From positions 1 through 64,000 of the forward strand of contig NZ_BAAAHE010000017.1 in NCBI RefSeq assembly GCF_039525035.1: a stretch of DNA of 64,000 nt. Reading direction: 5' to 3'. The stretch comes from Sporichthya brevicatena (GTDB lineage Bacteria > Actinomycetota > Actinomycetes > Sporichthyales > Sporichthyaceae). A program made the position numbers and the translations under genes. The notes under the pieces were generated by a model that saw nothing but the letters and a program-made list of their open reading frames with translations, ran no database searches and was not told where the DNA came from. Shown here in pieces: positions 26,779-35,343 of this stretch. Position 1 is the stretch's first letter. The number at the start of each line of letters is the position of its first letter.

Positions 26779-26796
26779 GACGCACCTCCGCGGTGG

Positions 26797-26835
26797 GCGT
26801 CGTCTTGTCGTGCCGGGTACGACGCACTCGTCCGG
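26797..26835 (-). promoter_or_regulatory. Guanidine-III (ykkC-III) riboswitch
   Basis: In the leader of the SMR gene the RNA begins CCGGACGAG (26835-26827), continues with GTACCCGG (26820-26813) and ends GACAAGACGACGC (26809-26797). The order, spacing and bases match the roughly 40-base ykkC-III consensus known from actinobacteria. The 3' part sits just before the RBS, fitting translational control by free guanidine. Confidence 0.85.
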
Positions 26836-26941
26836 GGAGGCCGCGGCTGCGGCTCCGCCTTCAGGGTAGACGACCCGGCCGCCGCGGACCTTCTGCCGGC
26901 GACCTCCCGCCGGTAGCGTGCGCGCAGCGGAGGAGGCCCCC

Positions 26942-27727
26942 ATGGCGTACGCGGACATCAACGGGCAGCGCATCTTCTACACCGACAGCGGTGGCGACGG
27001 GCCCCCGGTCGTGTTCTCGCACGGCTTTCTGATGGACTCCTCGATGTTCGCGCCCCAGGTGGCGGCGCTCGCCGGCGAGTTCCGGGTGATCACCTGGGAC
27101 GCCCGCGGGTTCGGGGCCACCGAGTTCGACGAGAAGCCCTTCACCTACTGGGACAACGCGAGCGACGTCCTCGCGCTCTGCGACCACCTGGGCATCGAGC
27201 GCGCGGTGTTCGCCGGAATGTCCCAGGGCGGGTTCGCCTCGCTGCGCGTCGCCCTCCTCGCGCCGGAACGCAGGCGCGGCCTGATCCTGATCGACACTCA
27301 GGCGGGCGCCGAGAATCCGGACAAGGTCGACCTCTACGCCGACCTGATCGAGGCGTGGGCGACGGTCGGTCCCGGCGACGACCTCGCGAACATCGTCGCC
27401 GGGATCATCCTCGACGACCCCGACCTCAACAGGCAGTGGATCGCGCGCTGGCAGTCCCGGCCGCACGAGACGATCCGCGAACCCGGCCGTTGCCTGCTCG
27501 AGCGCGAGAGCCTCGTCGACCGCCTCGGGGACATCACCTGTCCGGCACTGGTGATCCACGGCGACAACGACTCGGCGATCGAGCTCGAGCGCGCGGAGGA
27601 GATGAGCGCGCGACTGTCGGGGAGCGACGGCGTGGTCGTCGTCCGCGGCGGAGCGCACGCCGCGAACCTGACCCACCCCGAGCCGGTGAACGCGGCGATC
27701 CTCAAGTTCCTGCGTTCGCTGTCCTGA
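26942..27727 (+). CDS. Alpha/beta hydrolase
   Basis: A 261-residue hydrolase: FSHGFLMDSSMF oxyanion region, ITWDARGFG, nucleophile elbow GMSQGG, Asp in HGDNDSAIE, His in GAHAANLTHP. It is a paralogue of the hydrolase at 14285-15070. ATG 26942 follows GGAGGAGG. It is divergent from the SMR gene and overlaps the end of the permease gene tail to tail by 26 bases. Substrate not evident. Confidence 0.88.
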   Translation: MAYADINGQRIFYTDSGGDGPPVVFSHGFLMDSSMFAPQVAALAGEFRVITWDARGFGATEFDEKPFTYWDNASDVLALCDHLGIERAVFAGMSQGGFASLRVALLAPERRRGLILIDTQAGAENPDKVDLYADLIEAWATVGPGDDLANIVAGIILDDPDLNRQWIARWQSRPHETIREPGRCLLERESLVDRLGDITCPALVIHGDNDSAIELERAEEMSARLSGSDGVVVVRGGAHAANLTHPEPVNAAILKFLRSLS

Positions 27728-28313
27728 CGGCGAAGCGATTCCGCACCACCAGCTCGAGCGTCACGGCGACCGCGACGATCTCGGCGGCGAGCAGGCCGAA
27801 CAGCACGAGGATCTGAGCTGACGCCGCCTCAGCCGCGCTGCCGCCGCCGAGCAGGACGCCGATGAAGGCGCCCGGCAGCGTGACCAGGCCGACGGTGCGG
27901 GTCTGGTCGAGCGGGGGGAACAGCGCCTGCGCCGCGGACGGCCGCGCGATCTCCAGGCCGGCGGCGCGGCGGTCGAAGCCGAGCGCCAGCGCGGCCTCGA
28001 ACTCCCCCGCCCGGGCGCGCAGCTCGTCCCGCGCCCGCCGTCCGGCCTGTCCGCACGCGGTCATCGCTCCCCCGATCACGATGCCGGAGGTCGCGACTAT
28101 CGCCGGGCCAGAGAAGGGCACGGCGCCGGACGCGAGAATCAACGTCAGCACCGGGACCGCGCCGGTCGCCACCGCGAGCCCGGCCCAGGGCGCGCTCCGC
28201 CACCCGACGATCCGCTGGGCACTGGTGACGGCGGCCGCAACGAGCATCCCGCCGACGAACACGAACGACAGGGCGTCGGACGGCAGAACGGCCGCGATGA
28301 CGAGCGCGACCAC
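27702..28313 (-). CDS. FetB/UPF0014-family ABC permease, N-terminally shortened
   Basis: A 203-residue membrane protein of the UPF0014 (FetB, YbbM) family, which in E. coli exports iron with the ATPase FetA. The GxGMLVAAAVTSAQR motif, SGIVIGGAMTACGQ and the block TVGLVTLPGAFIGVLLGG are family hallmarks. Family members are about 250-260 residues. Homology-like sequence continues a little upstream of GTG 28313 (VLVAAARAALQLTV) but then meets an in-frame TAG, so the first membrane helix is missing and no FetA gene is adjacent. It may be decaying or use an odd start. It lies beside iron-related lipoproteins. Confidence 0.75.
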   Translation of the reverse strand: MVALVIAAVLPSDALSFVFVGGMLVAAAVTSAQRIVGWRSAPWAGLAVATGAVPVLTLILASGAVPFSGPAIVATSGIVIGGAMTACGQAGRRARDELRARAGEFEAALALGFDRRAAGLEIARPSAAQALFPPLDQTRTVGLVTLPGAFIGVLLGGGSAAEAASAQILVLFGLLAAEIVAVAVTLELVVRNRFAVRTANAGT

Positions 28314-28397
28314 CGTCAGTTGGAGGGCGGCCCGCGCCGCCGCGACCAGAACCTCCCGGGCTCCCTACGGCGGCGAGCCCCCGGGCAGGGCCCGGGA

Positions 28398-29453
28398 CTA
28401 GCTCACCACCGCCGTGTCGGCCTCGGCCACCACCTTGGTCAGTTCCTCGATCGCGTCGGCGAACCCGCGCGGGCTGAAGACCGCCTCGCCGTTCCAGGCG
28501 CCGATCTGACCCGCCTTCACCGCGGGCAGGTTGGCCCAGGTCGGCTGGTCGCGCTCGAGCACGTCGGGCTGCAGGGCGGCGGAACGGTCGTCGACGAAGA
28601 TCAGGTCTGCCGGGAACTTGTTGGCGTTCTCCCAGGACAGCGCCTCGTAGTAGGGCTCGCTGCCGCCCGGATCCACGATGTCCATGCCGAGGGCCTGGAA
28701 CGTCTTCAGGTCCGGGTAGTCCGCGGTCTTGGCGACGTAGAGCTGGTCCTCGTACGCCGAGACGAACATGACCTTCAGCCCCGACTTGCCCTCGAGGGTG
28801 CTCTTGAGGTTGGCCTGCGCGTCGACGAGCCGGGTGCGCTCAGCCTGCCGGTCGGGCGCGTTCAGGTCCGCGCCCAGCGCCTCGGCCAGCCGCTCGTAGG
28901 ACCGCACGACGGTCTCGGCGTCGGTGCCGTAGGCCCAGACCGCGACGAACGGCGCGATCTTGCGGGCGTCGGCCTCCTGGGACTCGGTGATCGGGTAGTA
29001 GTCGATCGCCTCGGCGTTGCGCTGGAGGACGATGATGTCCGGGTCCAGCGCCGCGAGCTTCTCCAGATCGGTCTCCTCGGCACCGGTGTCGGTGATCCGC
29101 GAGACGTCGATGCGCCCGGCCACCTTCAGCGCGGTGCCGTCGGCGTCCTTGACCGGGCCCAGCGTCCCGACGACCTCGATGCCGAGGTCCCACAGGACGG
29201 CGGCCGCGCTGCTGTAGGCGACGATCCGCTCCGGGCGCTTCTCCAGTTCGATGAGCTGACCGAGGTCGTCGGTGTAGCGCCACGGGCCGTCGGACGGCAC
29301 CGCGCTCGCCGAGGCCGAGGGCTCCTCCTCCGGGACGCTCGCCGACGGGCTGGCGAGATCGTCGTCGTCGTCCGCGCAGGCGGCGAGCAGCAGCAGCGAC
29401 GCGGATCCGGTGAGGAAGGTGCGACGGTTGATTCCGGCGAGCGGGGGCTTCAC
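28398..29453 (-). CDS. Siderophore/iron ABC transporter substrate-binding lipoprotein
   Basis: A 351-residue FecB/FepB-type receptor. NRRTFLTGSASLLLLAACA combines a twin-arginine motif with a lipobox (Cys26), so export may use Tat. An acidic/Ser-rich linker (DDDDDLASPSAS) precedes the binding domain, which holds ERIVAYSSAAAVLWDLG and LAALDPDIIVLQ. GTG 29453 follows AGGAGG. It is the last of three tandem paralogues with the same ACxxDDD(D)LAS start, clear duplicates. No permease or ATPase gene is linked. Confidence 0.9.
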   Translation of the reverse strand: MKPPLAGINRRTFLTGSASLLLLAACADDDDDLASPSASVPEEEPSASASAVPSDGPWRYTDDLGQLIELEKRPERIVAYSSAAAVLWDLGIEVVGTLGPVKDADGTALKVAGRIDVSRITDTGAEETDLEKLAALDPDIIVLQRNAEAIDYYPITESQEADARKIAPFVAVWAYGTDAETVVRSYERLAEALGADLNAPDRQAERTRLVDAQANLKSTLEGKSGLKVMFVSAYEDQLYVAKTADYPDLKTFQALGMDIVDPGGSEPYYEALSWENANKFPADLIFVDDRSAALQPDVLERDQPTWANLPAVKAGQIGAWNGEAVFSPRGFADAIEELTKVVAEADTAVVS

Positions 29454-29475
29454 GGGCAGTCCTCCTGAGGGGCCG

Positions 29476-30597
29476 TCAACTGGACGATGTACTGGCAGAG
29501 GGGCTCGCCGACTCCTCGGAACCGGTGGCGCCTTCGCCGCCGTCCCTGTCGAGGGCGGCTTCGATCAGGGCCTCGATCCGGTCGAGGACGTACGGAAGAC
29601 TGAGCACGGTGTTGAAGGCGTACGCGAACTCGATGTCGCCCTCGGTGTAGACGACGCGGCCTTCCTTCATCGCGTCGAACTGACTGAACAGCGGGTCATT
29701 GTCGATGGTCGAGCGGCCGCCCTCGGTGTAGGAGACCTGGTCCCAGACCAACAGGTCCCGGTCGAGCATCCGCGCGTTCTCCTTGGCGACCTTGAGGTAG
29801 AACGCATCGCCCGCCGCGTCGTCGATCTCCTTCGGCGTGACGAAGCCCAGCTTCTGGAAGAAGCGGGACCGCGGGTCGGAGCCGGCGAAGGTGGCGAGGG
29901 AGTCGTCGGCGCCGCCGAAGCTCGCGACCGCGACCTCCTTGCCGGCCCACTCGGGGTGCCGGTCCCTGATCTCGGAGAACTTCGCCTCGACGGCGTCGAT
30001 CAACTCACGAGCTCGATCGGACCGGCCGAGCGCCTTCGCCGTGATCTCGAGCTGGACGTCCCAAGGGGTGCCGTAGTCGATGTGGTCCTTCGGCCGGCCG
30101 ATGGTCGGCGCGATCTGCGACAGCCGGTCGTAGCTGGTCTGGTCGAGGTCGGAGTAGACGCCGACGATGAGGTCCGGGTCGAGCGCGGCGATCTTCTCGA
30201 ACTGGATGCCGTCGGTCATCGTCAGGATCTCGACGTCCTTGCCGTCGCTGCCCGCGGCCTCCTCGGCCCACGGCCAGATCTGGTCGTCGTCGGGGCCGAA
30301 CCAGTAACGGACCGCGATGGGCTTCACCCCGAGCGCCAGGATCGAGTCCTGGTCCTGGTAGCCCAGGCTCAGCACACGGGTCGGCTCCCGCTCGACGACC
30401 GCGGTCCCCCAGGCGTGCTCGATCGACACCGGGAACGCGGGCGCGCTGGTCGCGCTCGTGGTCGCCGTGGCCGCCGGCTCGGAGGCCGAGGACGACGCGA
30501 GATCGTCGTCGTCGTCCGCGCAGGCGGTGAGGCCGAGGGCCAACGCGGCAACCGCCGCCACCACGGAAAATCTGCGCAGGGATCGGCGGACCGTCAT
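29476..30597 (-). CDS. Siderophore/iron ABC transporter substrate-binding lipoprotein
   Basis: A 373-residue paralogue of the gene before. Signal peptide with lipobox GLTACADDDDD (Cys about 26), Ser/Ala/Thr-rich linker, then the binding domain (PTRVLSLGYQDQDSILALGV, IAALDPDLIVGVYSD) and a Ser-rich tail. ATG 30597 follows GGAGG. An excellent IdeR/DtxR iron box lies 18 bases upstream, so it should be expressed when iron is scarce. Confidence 0.92.
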   Translation of the reverse strand: MTVRRSLRRFSVVAAVAALALGLTACADDDDDLASSSASEPAATATTSATSAPAFPVSIEHAWGTAVVEREPTRVLSLGYQDQDSILALGVKPIAVRYWFGPDDDQIWPWAEEAAGSDGKDVEILTMTDGIQFEKIAALDPDLIVGVYSDLDQTSYDRLSQIAPTIGRPKDHIDYGTPWDVQLEITAKALGRSDRARELIDAVEAKFSEIRDRHPEWAGKEVAVASFGGADDSLATFAGSDPRSRFFQKLGFVTPKEIDDAAGDAFYLKVAKENARMLDRDLLVWDQVSYTEGGRSTIDNDPLFSQFDAMKEGRVVYTEGDIEFAYAFNTVLSLPYVLDRIEALIEAALDRDGGEGATGSEESASPSASTSSS

Positions 30598-30614
30598 CTG
30601 AACCTCCGGCGGCA

Positions 30615-30633
30615 TTAGGTTAGGCGATCCTAA
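30615..30633. promoter_or_regulatory. IdeR/DtxR iron box
   Basis: TTAGGTTAGGCGATCCTAA agrees with the actinobacterial iron box TTAGGTTAGGCTAACCTAA at 17 of 19 positions. It overlaps the stop codon of the upstream lipoprotein (TAG at 30632-30630) and controls the lipoprotein gene starting at 30597. Confidence 0.8.
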
Positions 30634-31742
30634 CTAGAGGTCGGGGAGGCGCTCGCACCGGCTGTCTCGTCCGCCCGCACCGCGTCGGCCAGGTCGTCGA
30701 TCAGTTCCCGCACCGCGTACTGGACGGACAGGATCGAGGGGAACGCCATCGCGGTGGCCGGACCGATGCCGAAGCCGAGGAACGAACCGCGGGCGACCGC
30801 GGGTACCCGCTGAAACAGGTCGCTGTTCTCCAGCTCGTCCAGCGCAGCGGGGTCCGTGCTGGTGCCGAGGAGGACGTCGGCGTCGATCACCGAGTACCGC
30901 TCGGCGCTGATCAGCGCGCGCGCCGAGACGGGGGTTCCGCTGTTGTTGAGCGCGGTGACCGACGTCGGCGCCCCGGCGAAGCCGAGGTCGCGGATGAAGC
31001 GCATCGACACGTCGTCGTTGGAGCTGATGACGTACAGGCCGTCGTTGGGCACGAAGTTGAAGAACGACGCCGTCCGACCCAGGAACTCGGGGTGGTCGCG
31101 CTTGGTCTGGGTGATCACGCTCTCGGCCTCGGCGAGGAGGCGGTCGCCGTCGGTGGTCTTCCCGAGCGCCCGCGCGATCTTGCGGAAGCCGTCCTGCCAG
31201 TCGTCACCGCCGGCCTCGTCGACGTGCCCGACGACCGGGGCGATCGCGTTCAGCTGCGACCAGTTCTCGGTGATCAGCGGGTACGTGTTCGTCGCGAGGA
31301 TGACGTCGGGGTCGAGCGCCGCGATCTGCTCGAACGGGAAGCCGTTGTCCTGATCGATCAGTTCGGGCACCGGGTTCGTGCCGAGCGCCTCCTTCGTCCA
31401 CTCCTGGACGCCGCCCTCGACGTAGGTGATGTTCTGCATCCCGACCGGGATCACCCCGAGCGCGATCGAGGCGTCGGCGCTGGGGAAGTCCAGCGCGACC
31501 ACGCGGCTCGGCGCCGACGGGATCGTCACGTTGCCGACGGACTGCTCGATCGTCACCGGGAACGAGTCCGCGGCCGGGGCGGCGGACTCGGTCGGGGTCT
31601 CGGCGGTCGACGCCGACGACGACCCCGAGGACGAGGCGAGCGGGTCGTCGTCGTTCGCGCACGCGGTGAGCGGCGCGAGGACGACGAGGGCGAGCGCGGC
31701 GCAACCGCGGCGGACACGGCGGGAACGCAACGTCACCGGCAT
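30630..31742 (-). CDS. Siderophore/iron ABC transporter substrate-binding lipoprotein
   Basis: A 370-residue third member of the tandem set: lipobox APLTACANDDDPLAS, Ser-rich linker, binding domain with PSRVVALDFPSADASIALGV and IAALDPDVILATNTYP. ATG 31742. It carries its own, weaker iron box upstream. The three proteins differ enough to bind different siderophores while sharing a transporter encoded elsewhere; this is inference. Confidence 0.92.
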   Translation of the reverse strand: MPVTLRSRRVRRGCAALALVVLAPLTACANDDDPLASSSGSSSASTAETPTESAAPAADSFPVTIEQSVGNVTIPSAPSRVVALDFPSADASIALGVIPVGMQNITYVEGGVQEWTKEALGTNPVPELIDQDNGFPFEQIAALDPDVILATNTYPLITENWSQLNAIAPVVGHVDEAGGDDWQDGFRKIARALGKTTDGDRLLAEAESVITQTKRDHPEFLGRTASFFNFVPNDGLYVISSNDDVSMRFIRDLGFAGAPTSVTALNNSGTPVSARALISAERYSVIDADVLLGTSTDPAALDELENSDLFQRVPAVARGSFLGFGIGPATAMAFPSILSVQYAVRELIDDLADAVRADETAGASASPTSS

Positions 31743-31751
31743 GCGCCCACC

Positions 31752-31770
31752 TTAGGGCAGGCTTACCAAA
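31752..31770. promoter_or_regulatory. Probable IdeR/DtxR iron box
   Basis: TTAGGGCAGGCTTACCAAA matches the iron-box consensus at 15 of 19 positions and lies 9 bases upstream of the lipoprotein start at 31742, in the short gap after the thiolase gene. Confidence 0.6.
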
Positions 31771-31790
31771 CCGTGGGTTTCGCCGGTGTG

Positions 31791-33011
31791 TCAGGCCTTC
31801 TCGAAGATCGCGGTCAGGCCCTGACCGCCGCCGATGCACATGGTCTCGAGGCCGTACCGGGCGTCGCGGCGGACCATCTCGCGGGCGAGGGTGGCGAGGA
31901 TCCGGCCGCCGGTGGCGCCGACGGGGTGACCCATCGAGATGCCGGAGCCGTGGACGTTGAGCCGGGCGAAGTCGTCGCCGGTGAAGCCCCACTCGCGGGT
32001 GCAGGCGAGCACCTGGGCGGCGAAGGCCTCGTTGAGCTCGATCAGGTCGATGTCGGCGAGCTTGAGCTCCGCCGCGGCGAGCGCCTTGGCGGTCGACGGG
32101 ACCGGCCCGATGCCCATCGTCTTCGGCGGGACGCCGGCGACGCCCCAGCTGACGAGACGGACCAGCGGGCGCAGGCCGAGCGACTCGGCCGTCGCGCGGG
32201 TCATGACCGCGCAGATGGAGGCGCCGTCGTTCTGGCCGGAGGCGTTGCCGGCGGTGACGGTGGCCTCGGGGTCCTGCTTGGCCAGCACCGGCTTGAGCTT
32301 GGCGAGGGACTCGATCGAGGCATCCGGGCGGATGTGCTCGTCGGTGTCGATGACGGTGTCGCCCTTCCGGCCCGGCACGGTGACCGGGACGATCTCCTCA
32401 GCGAAGATCCCGGCGTCGCGGGCGGCGGTCGCCCGGCGGTGGCTCTCGACGGCGAACTCGTCCTGCTCGGCCCGGGGGATCGAGTACTCGCGGCGCAGGT
32501 TCTCCGCGGTCTCGAGCATCCCGCCGGGGACGGGGTAGTTCTGCCCACCGGCGGTGACGCGGCCACGGGCCAGCGCGTCGTGCAGCATCACGCCGCCGGC
32601 ACCCTTGGCGCCCCAGCGCATCGAGGTCGAGTAGAACGCGGCGTTCGACATCGACTCCGCGCCACCGGCGAGCACGATCTCGGACGCGCCGTCCCGGATC
32701 TGCATGGCGGCGTAGAGGACGGCCTGCAGGCCGGACCCGCAACGCCGGTCGATCTGCAGGCCCGTCACGGTCACCGGCAGTCCGGCGTCCAGCGCCGCGA
32801 CGCGGCCGATCGCCGGGGCGTCCATCGTCGGGTAGCAGTTACCGAGCAGTACGTCGTCGACCCGGTCCGCCGGAATCCCGGTGCGCTCGATCAGGGCTTG
32901 GATGACGATGCTCGCGAGCTGGTGCGGAGCCAGCGGGGCCAGGCCCCCACCGAAGCCCCCGACGGGCGTACGCAGGGGCTCGCAGATGACGATGTCGGTA
33001 CCGGCGCTCAT
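31791..33011 (-). CDS. Thiolase (acetyl-CoA acetyltransferase)
   Basis: A 406-residue thiolase: nucleophile Cys91 in IDRRCGSGLQA, GGAESMSN, NEAFAAQVLA, then GSGISMGHPVGATGGRI and the final active-site Cys in TMCIGGGQGLTAIFE. Closer to biosynthetic/acetoacetyl-CoA thiolases than the copy in the catabolic operon. ATG 33011 is divergent from the uracil glycosylase gene with only 38 bases between. Confidence 0.93.
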   Translation of the reverse strand: MSAGTDIVICEPLRTPVGGFGGGLAPLAPHQLASIVIQALIERTGIPADRVDDVLLGNCYPTMDAPAIGRVAALDAGLPVTVTGLQIDRRCGSGLQAVLYAAMQIRDGASEIVLAGGAESMSNAAFYSTSMRWGAKGAGGVMLHDALARGRVTAGGQNYPVPGGMLETAENLRREYSIPRAEQDEFAVESHRRATAARDAGIFAEEIVPVTVPGRKGDTVIDTDEHIRPDASIESLAKLKPVLAKQDPEATVTAGNASGQNDGASICAVMTRATAESLGLRPLVRLVSWGVAGVPPKTMGIGPVPSTAKALAAAELKLADIDLIELNEAFAAQVLACTREWGFTGDDFARLNVHGSGISMGHPVGATGGRILATLAREMVRRDARYGLETMCIGGGQGLTAIFEKA

Positions 33012-33049
33012 GGCCGCAGCGTAGAGCGCCCCCGGCGAAAGGCTGTGTG

Positions 33050-33634
33050 ATGGGGTTCTCACGGGCGGAGCTGGAGCGCCACCGCGGCGCAACCGTGCCC
33101 GACCTCGTGGGCCCGGAAACGAGGCTGCTGCTCGTCGGCATCAATCCCGGCCTCTGGACCGCTGCGGCGCAGGCGCACTTCGCCAAGCGTGGCAACCGCT
33201 TCTACCCCGCGCTGTACGGGGCCGGCATCACCGGCCACCTGATCGACGCCTCCGCCGGCTACCGCCCGGGCGACCGGGAGCACCTGCTGGAGCGGGGCAT
33301 CGGAATCACCAACGTGGTCCCGATCGCCACCGCACGCGCCGACGAGTTGACCCCGGAGCAATTCGTCGCCGGCGGCCGCGCGCTCGTCCGCCGCGTCCGC
33401 CGGATCCGGCCGGCGGTCGTCGCCGTCCTCGGCGTGACGGCCTACCGCGCCGCGTTCGCCCGGCCCAAGGCGGTGCCGGGCCGTCAGGACGAGACCCTCG
33501 GCGGCGCCGAACTCTGGGTCGCGCCGAACCCCAGTGGTCTCAACGCCCACGCCCAGATCCCCGACCTCGCCGCCGCCTACCGGGAGATCGCCCTCGCCGC
33601 CGGCCTCGCCCTGTTCCCGCCGCCGGTCGCCTGA
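33050..33634 (+). CDS. mug: Mug/TDG-type G/U mismatch uracil-DNA glycosylase
   Basis: A 194-residue base-excision repair enzyme of the uracil glycosylase superfamily. [14 protein letters not shown] (GINPG at 30-34) supplies the catalytic Asn32, and [11 protein letters not shown] the second active-site loop. It removes uracil or ethenocytosine opposite G. ATG 33050 has AAAGG upstream; the GTG three bases earlier is possible. A macro-domain gene follows on the same strand. Confidence 0.9.
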   Translation: MGFSRAELERHRGATVPDLVGPETRLLLVGINPGLWTAAAQAHFAKRGNRFYPALYGAGITGHLIDASAGYRPGDREHLLERGIGITNVVPIATARADELTPEQFVAGGRALVRRVRRIRPAVVAVLGVTAYRAAFARPKAVPGRQDETLGGAELWVAPNPSGLNAHAQIPDLAAAYREIALAAGLALFPPPVA

Positions 33635-33650
33635 CGGGCACAGTGGGGTC

Positions 33651-34169
33651 ATGGCCACAGCCGAGATCCTGGTCGTCGTCGGGGACATCACCGAGCTCGA
33701 GGTCGACGCGATCGTCAACGCGGCGAACTCCGCCCTCCGCGGCGGGGGCGGCGTGGACGGCGCGATCCACCGCGCAGCCGGGCCGGAGCTCGCGCGGGCG
33801 GGGGCACGGCTGGCGCCGTGTGCGACCGGCGACGCGAAGGCGACCCCGGCCTTCGACCTGGACCCGCCGATCCGGCACGTCATCCACACCGTCGGACCGG
33901 TCTGGGACGGCGGGGACGCCGGCGAGCCCGAGCTGCTCGCCTCCTGCTACCGCCGCTCCCTCGAGGTCGCGGACTCGCTGGGCGCGCGGACCGTCGCGTT
34001 CCCCGCGATCTCGACCGGGATCTACGGCTACCCGCCCGCGCTCGCCGCCGAGGTCGCCGTGCGCACGATCCGGTCCACCGCCACCGACGTCGCACGCGTC
34101 CTGCTCGTCGCCTTCGACGACCGGACGGCGGCGTTGCTCCGCACCGCCTCGGCGTCTGACGGTTCGTAA
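33651..34169 (+). CDS. Macro-domain protein, probable O-acetyl-ADP-ribose deacetylase
   Basis: A 172-residue single macro domain of the YmdB/MacroD class. [34 protein letters not shown] carries the ADP-ribose loop with the conserved Asn-Ala-Asn and GGGVDGAIH, and [13 protein letters not shown] the second loop. It hydrolyses O-acetyl-ADP-ribose or mono-ADP-ribosyl groups. It lies 16 bases after the glycosylase gene. ATG 33651. Confidence 0.92.
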   Translation: MATAEILVVVGDITELEVDAIVNAANSALRGGGGVDGAIHRAAGPELARAGARLAPCATGDAKATPAFDLDPPIRHVIHTVGPVWDGGDAGEPELLASCYRRSLEVADSLGARTVAFPAISTGIYGYPPALAAEVAVRTIRSTATDVARVLLVAFDDRTAALLRTASASDGS

Positions 34170-34253
34170 GAGCTTCGAAAGCGCCGGAGCGGTTCCGCCG
34201 ATTCGACCGCCGGTCTAGCGTCGGGCGCATCGACCGAGCGGGAGGAGACCGCG

Positions 34254-35336
34254 ATGAGCGCACCCACCGACACCGTCAACGCCTCGTTCGACGCGACCAA
34301 GGCCGAGGAGTTCGGCGGTCGCCTGTTCGAGATGCTCTCGTCCTCGGTCGTGGTGATGATGATCGACCTCGCGGCCCGGACCGGCCTGCTGGACACCCTG
34401 GCGACCGGGTCCGGGACGAGCGAGGACCTGGCGACGCGCGCGGGTCTGCAGGAGCGGTACGTCCGCGAGTGCCTCGGTTCCCTCGTCACCGCCGGCATCG
34501 TCGACTACGACGCGACGACGCGCACGTACTCGATCCCCGCGGAGCACGCCGCCTGTCTCACCGGGGGTGGTCCGACCGACCTGGCCCCGATGACGCGGAT
34601 GGCGACGGTCATGGCCCCGCACGTGCCTGCGGTCGCCACGGCGTTCCGCGAGGGCGGTGGTGTCCCGTACGAGGCCTTCCGGCCCGAGTTCACCGTCACG
34701 ATGGACCTGCTGTCCCGCGGTCTGCTGGACGGCCACCTGCTCCAGGACATCCTGCCGACGGCCGGCCTGGTGGAGCAGTTCCGCTCGGGCGCTCGCGTCG
34801 CCGACATCGGCTGCGGGACCGGGCACGCGATCAACCTGATGGCCGGGGAGTTCCCCGCGTCGGCCTTCACCGGGTTCGATTTCTCCACCGAGGCCATCGA
34901 CGCCGGGCGCAAGGAGGCGGCCGAACTCGGGCTGTCCAACGCAACGTTCGAGGTCCGCGACGTCAGCACGCTGCCCGCAGGTTCGTTCGACGTCGTCTTC
35001 GCGATCGACTCGATCCACGACCAGCGCGACCCGGCCGGCGTCCTGCGCGCCGTCCACGACGCCCTCGCGCCGGGTGGCACGTTCGTGATGATCGACATCA
35101 AGGCGAACAGCGCCCTGGAGGACAACCTGGACAACCCGTTCGCCCCGCTGCTCTACGGCGTCAGCACCCTGCACTGCATGACCGTGTCCCTGGCCCTCGG
35201 CGGCGCCGGCCTCGGCACCGTGTGGGGCGAGCAGACCGCACGGGCGATGCTCGCCGAGGCCGGGTTCGAGGTGCTCGCCGTCCACGACGTCCCGGACGAC
35301 CCGATGGACTCGGTGTACGTCTCGCGCCGCGACTGA
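34254..35336 (+). CDS. SAM-dependent methyltransferase with N-terminal winged helix
   Basis: A 360-residue class I methyltransferase. Residues about 20-90 form a winged-helix dimerisation-like domain (LAARTGLLDTL, ERYVRECLGSLVTAGIVDYD), and the SAM site starts with VADIGCGTGHAINLM, then FDFSTEAID and AIDSIHDQRDPAGVLR. Similar to the Rv2258c-like group in actinobacteria. GGAGGAG precedes ATG 34254. Acceptor unknown. It stands alone. Confidence 0.9.
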   Translation: MSAPTDTVNASFDATKAEEFGGRLFEMLSSSVVVMMIDLAARTGLLDTLATGSGTSEDLATRAGLQERYVRECLGSLVTAGIVDYDATTRTYSIPAEHAACLTGGGPTDLAPMTRMATVMAPHVPAVATAFREGGGVPYEAFRPEFTVTMDLLSRGLLDGHLLQDILPTAGLVEQFRSGARVADIGCGTGHAINLMAGEFPASAFTGFDFSTEAIDAGRKEAAELGLSNATFEVRDVSTLPAGSFDVVFAIDSIHDQRDPAGVLRAVHDALAPGGTFVMIDIKANSALEDNLDNPFAPLLYGVSTLHCMTVSLALGGAGLGTVWGEQTARAMLAEAGFEVLAVHDVPDDPMDSVYVSRRD

Positions 35337-35343
35337 CGCCCCG

